A stretch of DNA of 64,000 bases, taken from positions 1 to 64,000 of the forward strand of contig NZ_BBWZ01000017.1 of NCBI RefSeq assembly GCF_001015055.1. The letters are read 5' to 3'. Source of the DNA: Aneurinibacillus tyrosinisolvens. Lineage in GTDB: Bacteria > Bacillota > Bacilli > Aneurinibacillales > Aneurinibacillaceae. The translations under genes and the position numbers were made by a program. Positions within the stretch are counted from its first letter, which is position 1. Every line of letters starts with the position of its first letter. Positions 17,852 through 26,384 of the stretch are shown in pieces. The notes under the pieces were generated by a model that saw only the letters and a program-made list of their open reading frames with translations, did no database searches and had not been told where the DNA came from.

Positions 17852-18058
17852 TTAAAGAACGGCGTCCGTTATATTTTCCACGCGAAGATTATGTATTCTT
17901 TCGTCCATCGTTATAACTCGAAGTGTGCTTCTTACATAGTTAAACTGCGTCACGACTCCTTTAAGCGTATGGATAGCCGCATCCTCGTAAAAGGAGATGG
18001 TAACCGGCTCATAATGTTCGAGGGAACGTTGGATAACCTCGTTTATTTTTTCTTTCAT
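17852..18058 (-). CDS. YolD-like protein
   Basis: This is a 68-residue protein with a YolD-like pattern: an acidic helix, then EPVTISFYEDAAIHTLKGVVTQFNYVRSTLRVI and a final strand pair. The start is the ATG with GGAGGTGAAAGC directly upstream; the longer frame to 18115 crosses this ribosome site and is rejected. YolD-like proteins often stand next to Y-family polymerase genes, but none is seen here. Confidence 0.6.
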   Translation of the reverse strand: MKEKINEVIQRSLEHYEPVTISFYEDAAIHTLKGVVTQFNYVRSTLRVITMDERIHNLRVENITDAVL

Positions 18059-18142
18059 GCTTTCACCTCCACAATTGCTGTTTATGTTAATATGGGGATC
18101 ATAATAAGCCATCATTACGATGTTCAGGAAAGGAATGCTTTT

Positions 18143-18478
18143 ATGACAGATATTGATTCATTTCAGACGGAGGAACATGAGGAAGAATTGCAGAACAGAT
18201 TGGGCCGGGCGGTACTTGCACTTATTGCAGGCATTTTTGCGATGACCTTTTTAATCTTATTCGTTCCAAATCTATTCATGCGCTCTAAAGCGGCCGTGCT
18301 ATGGCTCATTTTGTCTATTATCTTCTCGCTTGTCGGCTTTGTCACCGGATTAAGCGCCAGGAGAACGACCAAGGGAAGAGGGCTGGCGGTAGCAGGTATT
18401 ACATTAACGGCAATCCCGCTGCTTATGATGGTTGCAATGCCTATCTTCTCCGTTATCTACTATCTTATCGCTGGATGA
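18143..18478 (+). CDS. Small membrane protein, DUF4190-like
   Basis: This protein of 111 residues has an acidic cytoplasmic N-terminus and three hydrophobic segments (about 25-45, 52-70 and 82-108), with a short basic Arg-Arg-Thr-Thr-Lys turn in the middle. The layout resembles DUF4190-type membrane proteins. AGGAAAGGA precedes the ATG at 18143; the longer upstream frame is antisense to the YolD-like gene and is rejected. It is transcribed divergently from that gene. Confidence 0.65.
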   Translation: MTDIDSFQTEEHEEELQNRLGRAVLALIAGIFAMTFLILFVPNLFMRSKAAVLWLILSIIFSLVGFVTGLSARRTTKGRGLAVAGITLTAIPLLMMVAMPIFSVIYYLIAG

Positions 18479-18534
18479 GCGGATACCACTATGCTCCCAT
18501 AATTTTAACAAAAGGGGAAGGGTTAAGCACTCCG

Positions 18535-18576
18535 GAAAAAACCCCTTCAAATACTATCATTTGAAGGGGTTTTTTA
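18535..18576. terminator. Bidirectional terminator
   Basis: The perfect stem ACCCCTTCAAAT/ATTTGAAGGGGT is flanked by A and T runs on both sides. It lies inside the last codons of the minus-strand PfkB gene and 57 bp after the plus-strand membrane protein gene, so it can stop both. Confidence 0.9.
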
Positions 18577-19480
18577 AAAGGGCTGTTATTTCATCAAGAT
18601 GCGGATAGCGATTTTCTTTTCGGGATACAACAATACTGGCCAGAGCATTTCCGAAGGCGAGAGAATCTTCGATGCTTCCCCCTGTTAAAAGCTTAAACAT
18701 AAAGCCTGCATTAAAGCCGTCTCCCGCTCCCGTTGTATCAAAAGCCTCTGTAGGAAACCCTTTATGATAAACGGCCTCGCCATTTATAAAAGCTGTAGCC
18801 CCTTTGCTTCCTTGTTTGAGGATAATGGACTTTGCCCCTTTTTCAAAAAGCAGTGAGATTGATTCTTCAATGGTAGATAATCCCGTTAAATGAAGTAACT
18901 CCTCATCGTTTGGCATAAAGTAATCGATATAAGGAAGAAGGTTTATGATTTCATTGCGGCTTTTTTCAGACCAGCCTCCGATATCTGAGTTCGAATCGAA
19001 AAATGTCAGGTGATAATTTGCCTTCGCCTGTTTTAAACAAGTTAATGTTCCTTCAAATCCGAAATTAGGCAGGAGGAAATACCCGTAGAAAAAGCTGGCT
19101 TTTGCTTTATTGAAATCCCGTGCATTTTGTACCACTTCTTTAGTAAAATCATATAGATTTCCGCTATATGTGACGAAGTAGCGGGACCCAGCCTGGTTTA
19201 CGACGCCTACAGAAATAGCTGTAGGGGTTCCTGTGCGTGTGATCCCATCCTCCACCATTGGCAGCATTTCCTGATAAATTTTTTCCCCGAAGTCATCCTT
19301 TCCAAGGGTTGCAATGACTCTAGGTTTTACCCCGAGCTTTACCAGGGGATAGATAAGATTAGCAAGCCCGCCAGGCCGGAACATCATATGATCGACCATA
19401 TGCTCTTCACCAAAGTTCGGCCTCTCTTTCACATGGGCTAAGATCAAGTCTGCATTCAAGTTGCCGATCAGATTAATCAT
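18557..19480 (-). CDS. PfkB-family carbohydrate kinase
   Basis: This 307-residue sugar kinase belongs to the PfkB/ribokinase family. The N-terminal glycine-rich signature is at about residue 33-40 (FRPGGLANL), and the C-terminal signature is DTTGAGDGFNAGF (about residues 244-256), where the Asp of GAGD is the catalytic base. The start is at ATG 19480 with GGGAGAG upstream, one base after the stop of the SIS gene. In this operon it would phosphorylate the imported sugar or its derivative. The actual substrate is unknown. Confidence 0.88.
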   Translation of the reverse strand: MINLIGNLNADLILAHVKERPNFGEEHMVDHMMFRPGGLANLIYPLVKLGVKPRVIATLGKDDFGEKIYQEMLPMVEDGITRTGTPTAISVGVVNQAGSRYFVTYSGNLYDFTKEVVQNARDFNKAKASFFYGYFLLPNFGFEGTLTCLKQAKANYHLTFFDSNSDIGGWSEKSRNEIINLLPYIDYFMPNDEELLHLTGLSTIEESISLLFEKGAKSIILKQGSKGATAFINGEAVYHKGFPTEAFDTTGAGDGFNAGFMFKLLTGGSIEDSLAFGNALASIVVSRKENRYPHLDEITALLKNPFK

Positions 19481-19481
19481 C

Positions 19482-20474
19482 CTATTCTCTCCCTGTAACT
19501 TTGCTGATAAGCTCCGCCTGCCCCGCGACAAGACCTTTTTGTGCTGAGAGCTCTACTGCTGCCAGTTGGGTAACAAGCGAGTAAGGAATTGTGCTCACAT
19601 ATTCATTTACGGAAGGAATGGCGAGGGAACAGATGTTTTTGTGATTTAATTTTTCATCTGATACATATAGCATTTTTGCGCCAAGTTCCGCCATTTCTAG
19701 CACATATCGCTGGTTAATTTCATAAGTCTTCCCTTTTGGATTAAAGAAAAGCACCTGTAGATTCTCTTTAATCAACTCAAAAGGACCATGGCGGAATTGA
19801 GAAGCTGACATGGCTTCTGTGTACATCCTCGCTGTTTCCTTTAAAGTTAAGGCTCCCTGTCGGGCAGTGAAAACGCTGGGCCCCCTTCCGAGTAAGAGGA
19901 GAGGGCGATTAGGATCCAATGCTTCTCCAATCTGTTTTTTGTATTCATCTGCCTTTTCCAGTTCTTTTTCCAGAACATCTGCGGCTTTGTATAAATCATC
20001 CTCCATTGTCAGCCCTGCAGCTTTGGAGCCGAGCAACAAGAGGAGAGCCACTGTTGTTGTGAAAGACTTAGAGGAAGCAATCGCTTCTTCTTTCTGAGCA
20101 TACGTATAGAATACATGATAAACATGATCAGCTACTGTACTTCCTTTCGTATTTGTAACACTGACGGCATGGGGATACCTTTTTACAATTTCTTTCGCTT
20201 CAAAGCTTTCACCGCTTTGCGAAACGACAACGACATAATGCTGTTCTAACATAGCCGTATAATAATGAAGGAGTTCCGAATTATCGATTGCGATAGACGA
20301 AATTCCATGCTGGTTGAAATAAGCGGTTAGAAGTTCAGACGCTGCCAGCGAACTGCCCATTCCAGTAAAAAGATAAGGTTTCCCAGCGTTTGTGAAGGAA
20401 CTTTCTTTATTAAAATGAATCGTATTCCGAATCACCTGTGGCTGTTCAAATACTTCTTCATAAAATTTACTCAT
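19482..20474 (-). CDS. SIS-domain sugar isomerase/deaminase (AgaS/GlmS-like)
   Basis: This 330-residue protein carries two SIS domains (about 30-165 and 190-320), with FTGMGSS and VVVVSQSGESFE in the first and LLLLGRGPS in the second. It resembles the isomerase half of GlmS and AgaS-type ketose isomerases acting on amino-sugar phosphates. It lacks the N-terminal glutaminase domain. The gene lies between the permease genes and the PfkB kinase gene. An amino sugar or glycated substrate is plausible, comparable in design to the frl operon, but the sequences are not closely alike. Confidence 0.8.
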   Translation of the reverse strand: MSKFYEEVFEQPQVIRNTIHFNKESSFTNAGKPYLFTGMGSSLAASELLTAYFNQHGISSIAIDNSELLHYYTAMLEQHYVVVVSQSGESFEAKEIVKRYPHAVSVTNTKGSTVADHVYHVFYTYAQKEEAIASSKSFTTTVALLLLLGSKAAGLTMEDDLYKAADVLEKELEKADEYKKQIGEALDPNRPLLLLGRGPSVFTARQGALTLKETARMYTEAMSASQFRHGPFELIKENLQVLFFNPKGKTYEINQRYVLEMAELGAKMLYVSDEKLNHKNICSLAIPSVNEYVSTIPYSLVTQLAAVELSAQKGLVAGQAELISKVTGRE

Positions 20475-20478
20475 GATG

Positions 20479-21330
20479 TTACCCCTTTTCCGAGCCTTCA
20501 GAGAGACCGCTTATAATATTTTTTTGGAAGAATAGAGCTAAAATAATAGGGGGGAGAGAAGCCATAAGCCCTCCGGCGATTTGCATTCCAAAATCGATCA
20601 TCCCCCGCTTAGAGAACTCAGAAATTGCCACGGTTAACGTCTTTGCATCATAGGTAGAGGTGAAAATACTGGCAAACATAAACTCATCCCAGGAAACAAG
20701 GAATACGAAGATACTGGTCGCAATAATGCCAGGCACTGATAACGGGAGGACGAACCGAAACAATACGCCCAGACGGGAAACGCCGTCCATGAGCGCTGAT
20801 TCCTCCATTGATTCAGGGATGGAACGGAAGTATCCCTGGAGCATCCAGATGACAAAAGGAAGGTTAAAAGCTGTATAAATTAAGATAAGGGTTGGAAGCT
20901 GATTAATCATACCCATCCGGGCAAAAATAATGTAAAGCGGGATAAGCAATACGATTTCAGGTACCATTCGAAAACCAAGAACGGAAATCAAAAGCGTATC
21001 CTTTCCTTTAAAGCGAAAGCGGGCGTAGGCATAGGCTGCAAAGATCCCTATAAATAACGATAAAATCGTAGTCGATAAGGATACAATAAAACTATTTTTA
21101 AGGGCAGTGAAGAACGGAGGCAAGCTTCCGTCACTTGCTTTTCCTGAAAATATGTTTGTATAGTTATCCACTGTCCAATTTTGAGGCATCAGATGAAGCG
21201 TTTTGGCGTTCAGGTCAGCATTGGAAGAGAATGTCGCAACGATAAGCAGAAAAATAGGAGTAAGCGTAAAGAGTAGAACGCCAATTACACCTATGTAGAT
21301 AAAGAACTGCTGTTTTTTTGTTCTTTTCAT
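20479..21330 (-). CDS. Carbohydrate ABC transporter permease (MalG type)
   Basis: This 283-residue inner-membrane permease has six hydrophobic segments and the MalG/CUT1 EAA-loop, seen here around residues 182-200 (EESALMDGVSRLGVLFRFVLP). It would pair with the upstream MalF-type permease. No ATPase gene lies in this operon, so a shared MsmX-type ATPase is needed; the UgpC-type ATPase encoded at 34.3 kb is one candidate. The gene follows its neighbour by 6 bp. Confidence 0.9.
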   Translation of the reverse strand: MKRTKKQQFFIYIGVIGVLLFTLTPIFLLIVATFSSNADLNAKTLHLMPQNWTVDNYTNIFSGKASDGSLPPFFTALKNSFIVSLSTTILSLFIGIFAAYAYARFRFKGKDTLLISVLGFRMVPEIVLLIPLYIIFARMGMINQLPTLILIYTAFNLPFVIWMLQGYFRSIPESMEESALMDGVSRLGVLFRFVLPLSVPGIIATSIFVFLVSWDEFMFASIFTSTYDAKTLTVAISEFSKRGMIDFGMQIAGGLMASLPPIILALFFQKNIISGLSEGSEKG

Positions 21331-21336
21331 AAGCGG

Positions 21337-22220
21337 TTACTCCATGTTCTTATACAGAATTTTGACGTAAATTAAGGCGAATAGCATAATGAATAACGAC
21401 ATCAGAAAAGCGATGGAAGCACCGTAACTGAATTTTCCGAACATCATGGAAGATTGGTACGTATAGAAGGAAAGAACCTGTGTACCACCCGCCGGGCCGC
21501 CACTTGTCATAATATAAATAATGTCGAATACTTTAAAGGCTTCCATCGTTCTCATCACCAGGGCAACCATAATAGCAGGGCTTAACAGGGGAAGAGTGAG
21601 AGAGAAAAAACGCTTAAATGCACTGGCTCCATCCACCATTGCCGCTTCGTAAGGTTCCTTTGGAAGTGATTGAAGTGCCGCGAGAAGAATTAACGAAACA
21701 AAAGCCGTGTTTTTCCATACATCTGCAACAATAACGGCATTCATAGCGGAAAAAGAGCTTCCTAAAATATTAAAATAACCATTGGTAAAGCCTAGCTTTG
21801 CCAGGATAGCAGGAACGGTTCCATGATCAGCATCGTATAGCCATTTCCAGAGCACGGCATTTACGATGGTCGGGAAAGCCCAGGGAATGAGCATGACTCC
21901 GCGGACAAGGCCTCTTCCGCGAAACTGTTCATTGAGAATGAGGCAATCGCCAGCCCGATAATAAATTCTAATCCTACGGATGTAACCGTAAAGTAAAGGG
22001 TTTTCCCCAGAGCAGACCAAAAGAAGTCCCCGGTTAACACCTTTATATAATTTTCAAGTCCAATAAAATGCCAGAGGTTTGGGTTATCAAGCTTGTTTAC
22101 ATTTTTACTCAAATCGATAAAGCTGATAAATACCGCGTAGAGAAGAGGGATTAAGATTACACCCAAAATAACAGCAAAGCTTGGAAGTAAGTAAAAATAC
22201 GGTCTTATTTTTTTAATCAT
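21337..22220 (-). pseudogene. Carbohydrate ABC permease (MalF type), single-base frameshift
   Basis: The reading frame is split. The N-terminal part (22220 down to about 21945, MIKKIRPYFYLLPSFAV...GLEFIIGLAIA) is in one frame, and the rest (LILNEQFRGRGLVRG... to the end at 21337) is in another. Adding one base near 21941-21950 restores a complete permease of about 294 residues, with six hydrophobic segments and the EAA motif (EPYEAAMVDGASAFKRFF). All flanking genes of the operon are intact. Since the same kind of lesion hits essential genes elsewhere in the window, a sequencing indel is likely, and true inactivation is the alternative. Confidence 0.85.
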
Positions 22221-22287
22221 GTTTTTGCTCCCTGGATTATTGAGGCAAATAGGCAGGTGCCTGCATAGGAGCCTGCCTATTTGTTTA

Positions 22288-23580
22288 TTACTGCTGATTT
22301 AATTCTTTCGCTTTTGCAACTGCCTGGTCTAGAGCTGTTTTTACAGGCGTCTTTCCGGTTAGCGCTTCCTGTAGACGAATCTGTAAATCCTTCGAGAATT
22401 CGCTATAAGATTCTAAAGAAGGACGAGAGGTTGTGTTTTCTAACTGTTTTACCATTTCCTTCATGGCGCCATGATTTTTGTTTAGCTCCTCATCGTTGTA
22501 TAAATCCTTCCAAATAGGGAGAGCGCCGGCTTTAAGAGATTGTTGTTTCTGGATTTCTTTACTTCCCAGGAACTCAATGAATTTCCAGGCTGCGTCCGCA
22601 TGCTGCGTTTGTGCACTAATACCAAGATACATGGAACCGGTCACCGTTGAGTTAGGGGCTCCATTTGCGGAAGGAACAAGACCTACCTTTGCTTTTCCTT
22701 TAATCTTAGAGTCTTTACCGTTCAATTCACCCCAGTAGAAGGACCATCCGGAAACAAAAGCAGTTTTGCCATTCTTGAATGCGTCAAGAATCTGGCGGTC
22801 GTTGCTATTTAAAGAAGATTTGCTTACAATTCCGTCTTTATTCATGGAATCTACCATGTACTGGAGGGCCTGCACTCCTTTAGCATCATTAAAGACCGGG
22901 TTTCCTTTTTCATCAAGGAATTTACCGCCGTGGGAAGCAAGGAATTGAGAGAAGTAACAAACAAGGCCCTCGTTTGCGCTCCAGCCCCATGTACTTGCGG
23001 CATCTTCAACGATTTTCTTCTGCTGGAGGGTTTTGGACATTGCAGTGAATTCATCCCATGTTTTTGGCGGATGATCGAACCCCGCTTTTTTCAGCATGTC
23101 CTCGTTATAATAGAAGAACAGAACATCATTGAACATCGGGACCCCATAGTAATCACCTTTTAGTTTGGTAATGTTCAAAGCTGCAGGCAGAATGCCGCTC
23201 TTCATCTCATCTGTGTACCGCGCTGTGACAGGCTGGATAAAACCGGCATTGGCATACTCCGCTGTCCAAATCTCATCTGTGTCTACTACATCATACGAAG
23301 CATCGCCTTTGGCATTGAAGGAAGCAAGCTCCTTATCGTGCAATTGATCATAAGCAACATGTTCCAATTGAACTTTAATGTTCGGATATTTTTTGTTGAA
23401 TTCTTTAATCGCTTCTTCTCTAAATCCGGCAAAGTCATCACTGGATAGAACGCGAATCGTTACCGGCTGGTTTGCATCTTCCTTGCCAGCCGCAGGTTCG
23501 CTTTTACTGCTCGTGGAACAGGCAGCCGTTACAGATAAAGCTAAGACAGACGCTAACGCTACCCCCAAAATCTTTTTCAT
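22288..23580 (-). CDS. Sugar ABC transporter substrate-binding lipoprotein
   Basis: This 430-residue lipoprotein has a signal peptide ending in a lipobox with Cys21 (SVTAAC), then a CUT1-type solute-binding fold. The start of the mature chain (PVTIRVLSSDDFAGFREEAIKEFNKKYPNIKV) is characteristic of family 1 binding proteins. It is anchored outside the cell and delivers a carbohydrate to the two permeases downstream. It is the first gene after the ROK regulator, with a good GGGGGAT-type site. Confidence 0.9.
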   Translation of the reverse strand: MKKILGVALASVLALSVTAACSTSSKSEPAAGKEDANQPVTIRVLSSDDFAGFREEAIKEFNKKYPNIKVQLEHVAYDQLHDKELASFNAKGDASYDVVDTDEIWTAEYANAGFIQPVTARYTDEMKSGILPAALNITKLKGDYYGVPMFNDVLFFYYNEDMLKKAGFDHPPKTWDEFTAMSKTLQQKKIVEDAASTWGWSANEGLVCYFSQFLASHGGKFLDEKGNPVFNDAKGVQALQYMVDSMNKDGIVSKSSLNSNDRQILDAFKNGKTAFVSGWSFYWGELNGKDSKIKGKAKVGLVPSANGAPNSTVTGSMYLGISAQTQHADAAWKFIEFLGSKEIQKQQSLKAGALPIWKDLYNDEELNKNHGAMKEMVKQLENTTSRPSLESYSEFSKDLQIRLQEALTGKTPVKTALDQAVAKAKELNQQ

Positions 23581-23592
23581 TTGTAATCCCCC

Positions 23593-24675
23593 TTATATAA
23601 TTATATTTTCTTGAATTTGTTCGAAAACATAGGAGACAGCACCAAGCGCGCTGGCACGGTCATCTAAACATGCGAGTTCGATGTTGGTTTTTAAAGGACT
23701 CAACAAAGCGACCCTGTTTCTTATTTCTTCAATGATAGGCGAAAGGGATAGTGCCATTGGTCCGCCTATAATCACTCTCTCCGGGTTGAGGAGACTAACT
23801 ACATTAGAGAGAACAAGAGAGAGATACAGTGTAAGCTGAGAGGAGGCCTCCCTTGAATGGTGCATACACCCGATCAATTCGGAAATTTTTCTTTCAAAAA
23901 TGCCAAACCCGCCAAATTGATTAATATCCTTTTCCTCTATGTCTTCCTTATCCAGAAAGTATCCAATTTCTCCAGCTGAGAATTGGTGTCCCTGCACGAG
24001 CCCGCCATTAGCGATGATGGCACTTCCTACACCCGTACCTATTGAGATAAAAAACATGTCATTCGTTTGTGCCCCCTGTCCTACCCATCTTTCTCCCAGG
24101 GCAGCACAATTTACATCATTGTTTACGAAGACAGGAAAAGGAAAGTGCGCCTTCATTTCTTCCTTCAGATTAATGTCCTTCCAGCCTAAAGCGGGCGCAT
24201 CGACAACGACCTCCTTGTTGCCGTTAACGATAGAAGGGACCGCAATTCCGATACCGAGGAGCAAGTGCTGTTCAATGCCGGATTCCCTAATAAAGTTATG
24301 TATATTGTTTATCATTTGTTTTATATTGCTTGTCGCAGGGCACTCCTTTTCGAAAACGATCTCTCCATTTAGGTCTGTAACAATATGCAAAATTCTATTA
24401 TCCCCAATATCTAGGCCCAATCCAAATGCAGACATGGGATTAAAACCAAGTTCCATGCCCCTTCTCCCGCCTTCTTTTGTCGAATCACCGAGACCAAGCT
24501 CGATGACGAATTTTTTCGACAGAAGTTCGTCCACGATAGAAGAGATAGTAGAGCGACTTAAACCCAGCTTCCTGGAAAGAGCCGCCCGGCTGATAGGCTG
24601 GTGGGAACGAACGGTTTCTAAGACAAGGGAACGATTCATCTTTTTAATTAAGTCCAGGTTTCCGGTCGTATTCAT
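23593..24675 (-). CDS. ROK-family transcriptional regulator
   Basis: This 360-residue protein has an N-terminal winged helix-turn-helix (about 20-70; ISRAALSRKLGLSRSTISSIVDELL) and a C-terminal ROK sugar-kinase-like domain (about 85-350). The latter keeps glycine-rich nucleotide motifs such as LGLDIGDN and SIGTGVGSAI, but its zinc-binding CxCGxxGC cluster is absent. The start is the ATG with AAGAAGGG upstream, not the longer frame to 24756. It is the first gene of the operon and probably represses it until the sugar is present. Confidence 0.88.
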   Translation of the reverse strand: MNTTGNLDLIKKMNRSLVLETVRSHQPISRAALSRKLGLSRSTISSIVDELLSKKFVIELGLGDSTKEGGRRGMELGFNPMSAFGLGLDIGDNRILHIVTDLNGEIVFEKECPATSNIKQMINNIHNFIRESGIEQHLLLGIGIAVPSIVNGNKEVVVDAPALGWKDINLKEEMKAHFPFPVFVNNDVNCAALGERWVGQGAQTNDMFFISIGTGVGSAIIANGGLVQGHQFSAGEIGYFLDKEDIEEKDINQFGGFGIFERKISELIGCMHHSREASSQLTLYLSLVLSNVVSLLNPERVIIGGPMALSLSPIIEEIRNRVALLSPLKTNIELACLDDRASALGAVSYVFEQIQENIII

Positions 24676-24727
24676 TTTTCCCTTCTTCCTTTTTGTTTGT
24701 TCAGTGACAAAACTAACTGATATTTTA

Positions 24728-24756
24728 ATATTATCGGATGAGAGAAAATATTTCAA
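24728..24756 (-). promoter_or_regulatory. Sigma-A promoter of the ROK/sugar operon
   Basis: On the minus strand TTGAAA (24756-24751) and TAATAT (24733-24728) are 17 bp apart and 52 bp upstream of the ROK start codon. On the plus strand, TGTAAGCGTTGCAT at 24765-24778, just upstream of the -35, matches about 11 of 14 positions of a catabolite-responsive element (cre), a weak candidate. Confidence 0.65.
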
Positions 24757-24881
24757 CTAATAAATGTAAGCGTTGCATTGAGCTGGTGGACCGCAACATA
24801 TACATATCCAAGGAAGAGAAAAATCGAGCGTAAAGGGAGACGGAATTCATTACGCTTTGTAAAAAACATGGCTAAACGTCA

Positions 24882-24925
24882 GAAAGCGCCCGTAAATTCG
24901 ATTTAGAATTCGCGGGCGCTTCTTT
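24882..24925. terminator. Terminator downstream of the DUF2382 gene
   Basis: AAGCGCCCGTAAATTC pairs with GAATTCGCGGGCGCTT with one mismatch. The plus-strand side ends in a T-rich run, and the minus-strand gene that ends at 24951 points into it. Confidence 0.7.
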
Positions 24926-24950
24926 TACCTTCGCTGAAGAATTACTGTTG

Positions 24951-25997
24951 TTACTGTGTAGTGTTTGATGCCTGATTTAACGTGTCTTCTCCCTGGATAA
25001 CGGGGTTGCCCGTGCTCTCAAGGTGCGCTTCCTCATGCTTAACTGTGTCCGTAACCTGCTGCATTTCCTGCACTTCCCGTTTGCTAATAATGATTTCCTC
25101 AGTAACAACAGGTGTTTTATTTACTGTAATGTGCTCTTCCATAACGGGAATCCGGATGACCTCATTCTTGCCCATTGCAGTGCCGCCTGCTGCAGTATTA
25201 CCTGCTGCACTGGCTGTTGTTGAATTTGCGGCCTGGCTGCCAGTAACAGGACGGCGTTCAATATACACTTCTTCGTGGGTAACCGGAACCGTAAGTGTTT
25301 TTTGTTCCTCTACGGCTTCCCTGCGGATTTGAACTTCACCCGCTTGCACCTGATTCTTTGATATCGTGAGTTGCTCCTCATGAAGCTGGAGTGTTTGCTG
25401 CTGTTTGGCTGTGTTTTGTGTACTTCCGGTACCTGTTTGCCCGCTGGCAGCAGTCTGGGACGCCTGGTTTTCGCCGGCTGTTGTTGTGTCCAGCGAATGG
25501 TTAGCAGTGAAAGCCTGATATACCTGATCCGCCTGGTTGGAATCTGCATTTACAAACACCAGGATGTTTCCTTTGTCCGCGTAAGAACCGTATTCCTTTG
25601 CTTGATTTTGAGACAGGCCCATTTGCGTTAATTGATTCGCTGATCCGCCTTGCTTTGTATTTGTATTTGCATTTGTCTTTGTGTTTGTGTCACCAAACAT
25701 GTTATCTGTATCACCCACAAAGAAGGAAGCAATTTCTTCAAGGAACCCGCCATTCCCATTATTTCCACCGCTGTTTGTACCTGTATTTCCGTTTGTACCT
25801 GCACTCGTGCTTGCACCGCCACTGGTTAATCCACTTTTCGCCGTGGCTCCGGTTTGGCTTTCAATTGCGGACATCGTTCCTGTATTTTTCACAACTACAG
25901 AAATATCGCTGGCATTGTAGCCCTGTTGTTTAATTTGGTTAATTGCTTTAATCGCATCCTGTTGTGTACTGAAAACGCCGACAATTTTATTTTTCAT
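24951..25997 (-). CDS. Stress protein: YflT-like domain plus DUF2382 (YsnF/AvaK) repeats
   Basis: This 348-residue protein has an N-terminal general-stress YflT-type domain (about 1-135; VGVFSTQQDAIKAINQIKQQGY), split by a long Gly/Asn/Thr-rich linker (about 60-110). A C-terminal DUF2382 part (about 205-330) follows, with three related strands, such as LQLHEEQLTISKNQVQAG and IPVMEEHITVNKTP. The start is the ATG with CCAGGAGGAG upstream; the longer frame is not supported. The composition is strongly hydrophilic and low in hydrophobic residues, typical of desiccation or spore-stress proteins. Confidence 0.8.
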   Translation of the reverse strand: MKNKIVGVFSTQQDAIKAINQIKQQGYNASDISVVVKNTGTMSAIESQTGATAKSGLTSGGASTSAGTNGNTGTNSGGNNGNGGFLEEIASFFVGDTDNMFGDTNTKTNANTNTKQGGSANQLTQMGLSQNQAKEYGSYADKGNILVFVNADSNQADQVYQAFTANHSLDTTTAGENQASQTAASGQTGTGSTQNTAKQQQTLQLHEEQLTISKNQVQAGEVQIRREAVEEQKTLTVPVTHEEVYIERRPVTGSQAANSTTASAAGNTAAGGTAMGKNEVIRIPVMEEHITVNKTPVVTEEIIISKREVQEMQQVTDTVKHEEAHLESTGNPVIQGEDTLNQASNTTQ

Positions 25998-26384
25998 TTT
26001 TAGCTCCTCCTGGAATTGATGCATTTTGTGCAAGGTTACTGCGGGGCCCAGATCGAATCCCGTATGTATTGTGTCCAACGATGTTATGGCTCACTCGTTT
26101 AAGCTGCAATAAGTGAGAAGGGAAAGTTGTCCGAAACCTGTGTTTAAAGCGGGCTCTTTTTTGTGTCCAAAAAGGATGAGAGCCATTTCAGCCTTCGGGA
26201 TGATACGGCCCGGTACTTTGGTATGGCAAGAAATCATTCTGAAGTTCCCCATATTCATCCTGATTCCTGATATTTCCAGGAAAGATGGAGGCATACTAAT
26301 AACTACAAATGTTTATCTGAATATTTTAAATTGATGAATTCAAGAAATTGTGAGGCTTCTTCACTTATACAAAGGGGGAGCAGA
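25998..26384. other. Intergenic region without a recognisable gene
   Basis: These 387 bp separate the divergently transcribed DUF2382 gene and the TasA-like LPGTS protein gene. I see no convincing coding frame, RNA gene or repeat. It should contain the promoters of both flanking genes, but none matches consensus well by eye. Confidence 0.6.

Noticed and set aside
17891..18142. Long N-terminal extension of the small membrane protein frame
   Set aside because: It is antisense to the YolD-like gene and lies before the AGGAAAGGA site and ATG at 18143.
23939..24760. 273-codon plus-strand frame over the ROK gene
   Set aside because: It is the antisense shadow of the ROK regulator, rich in Ser/Pro, with no ribosome site.
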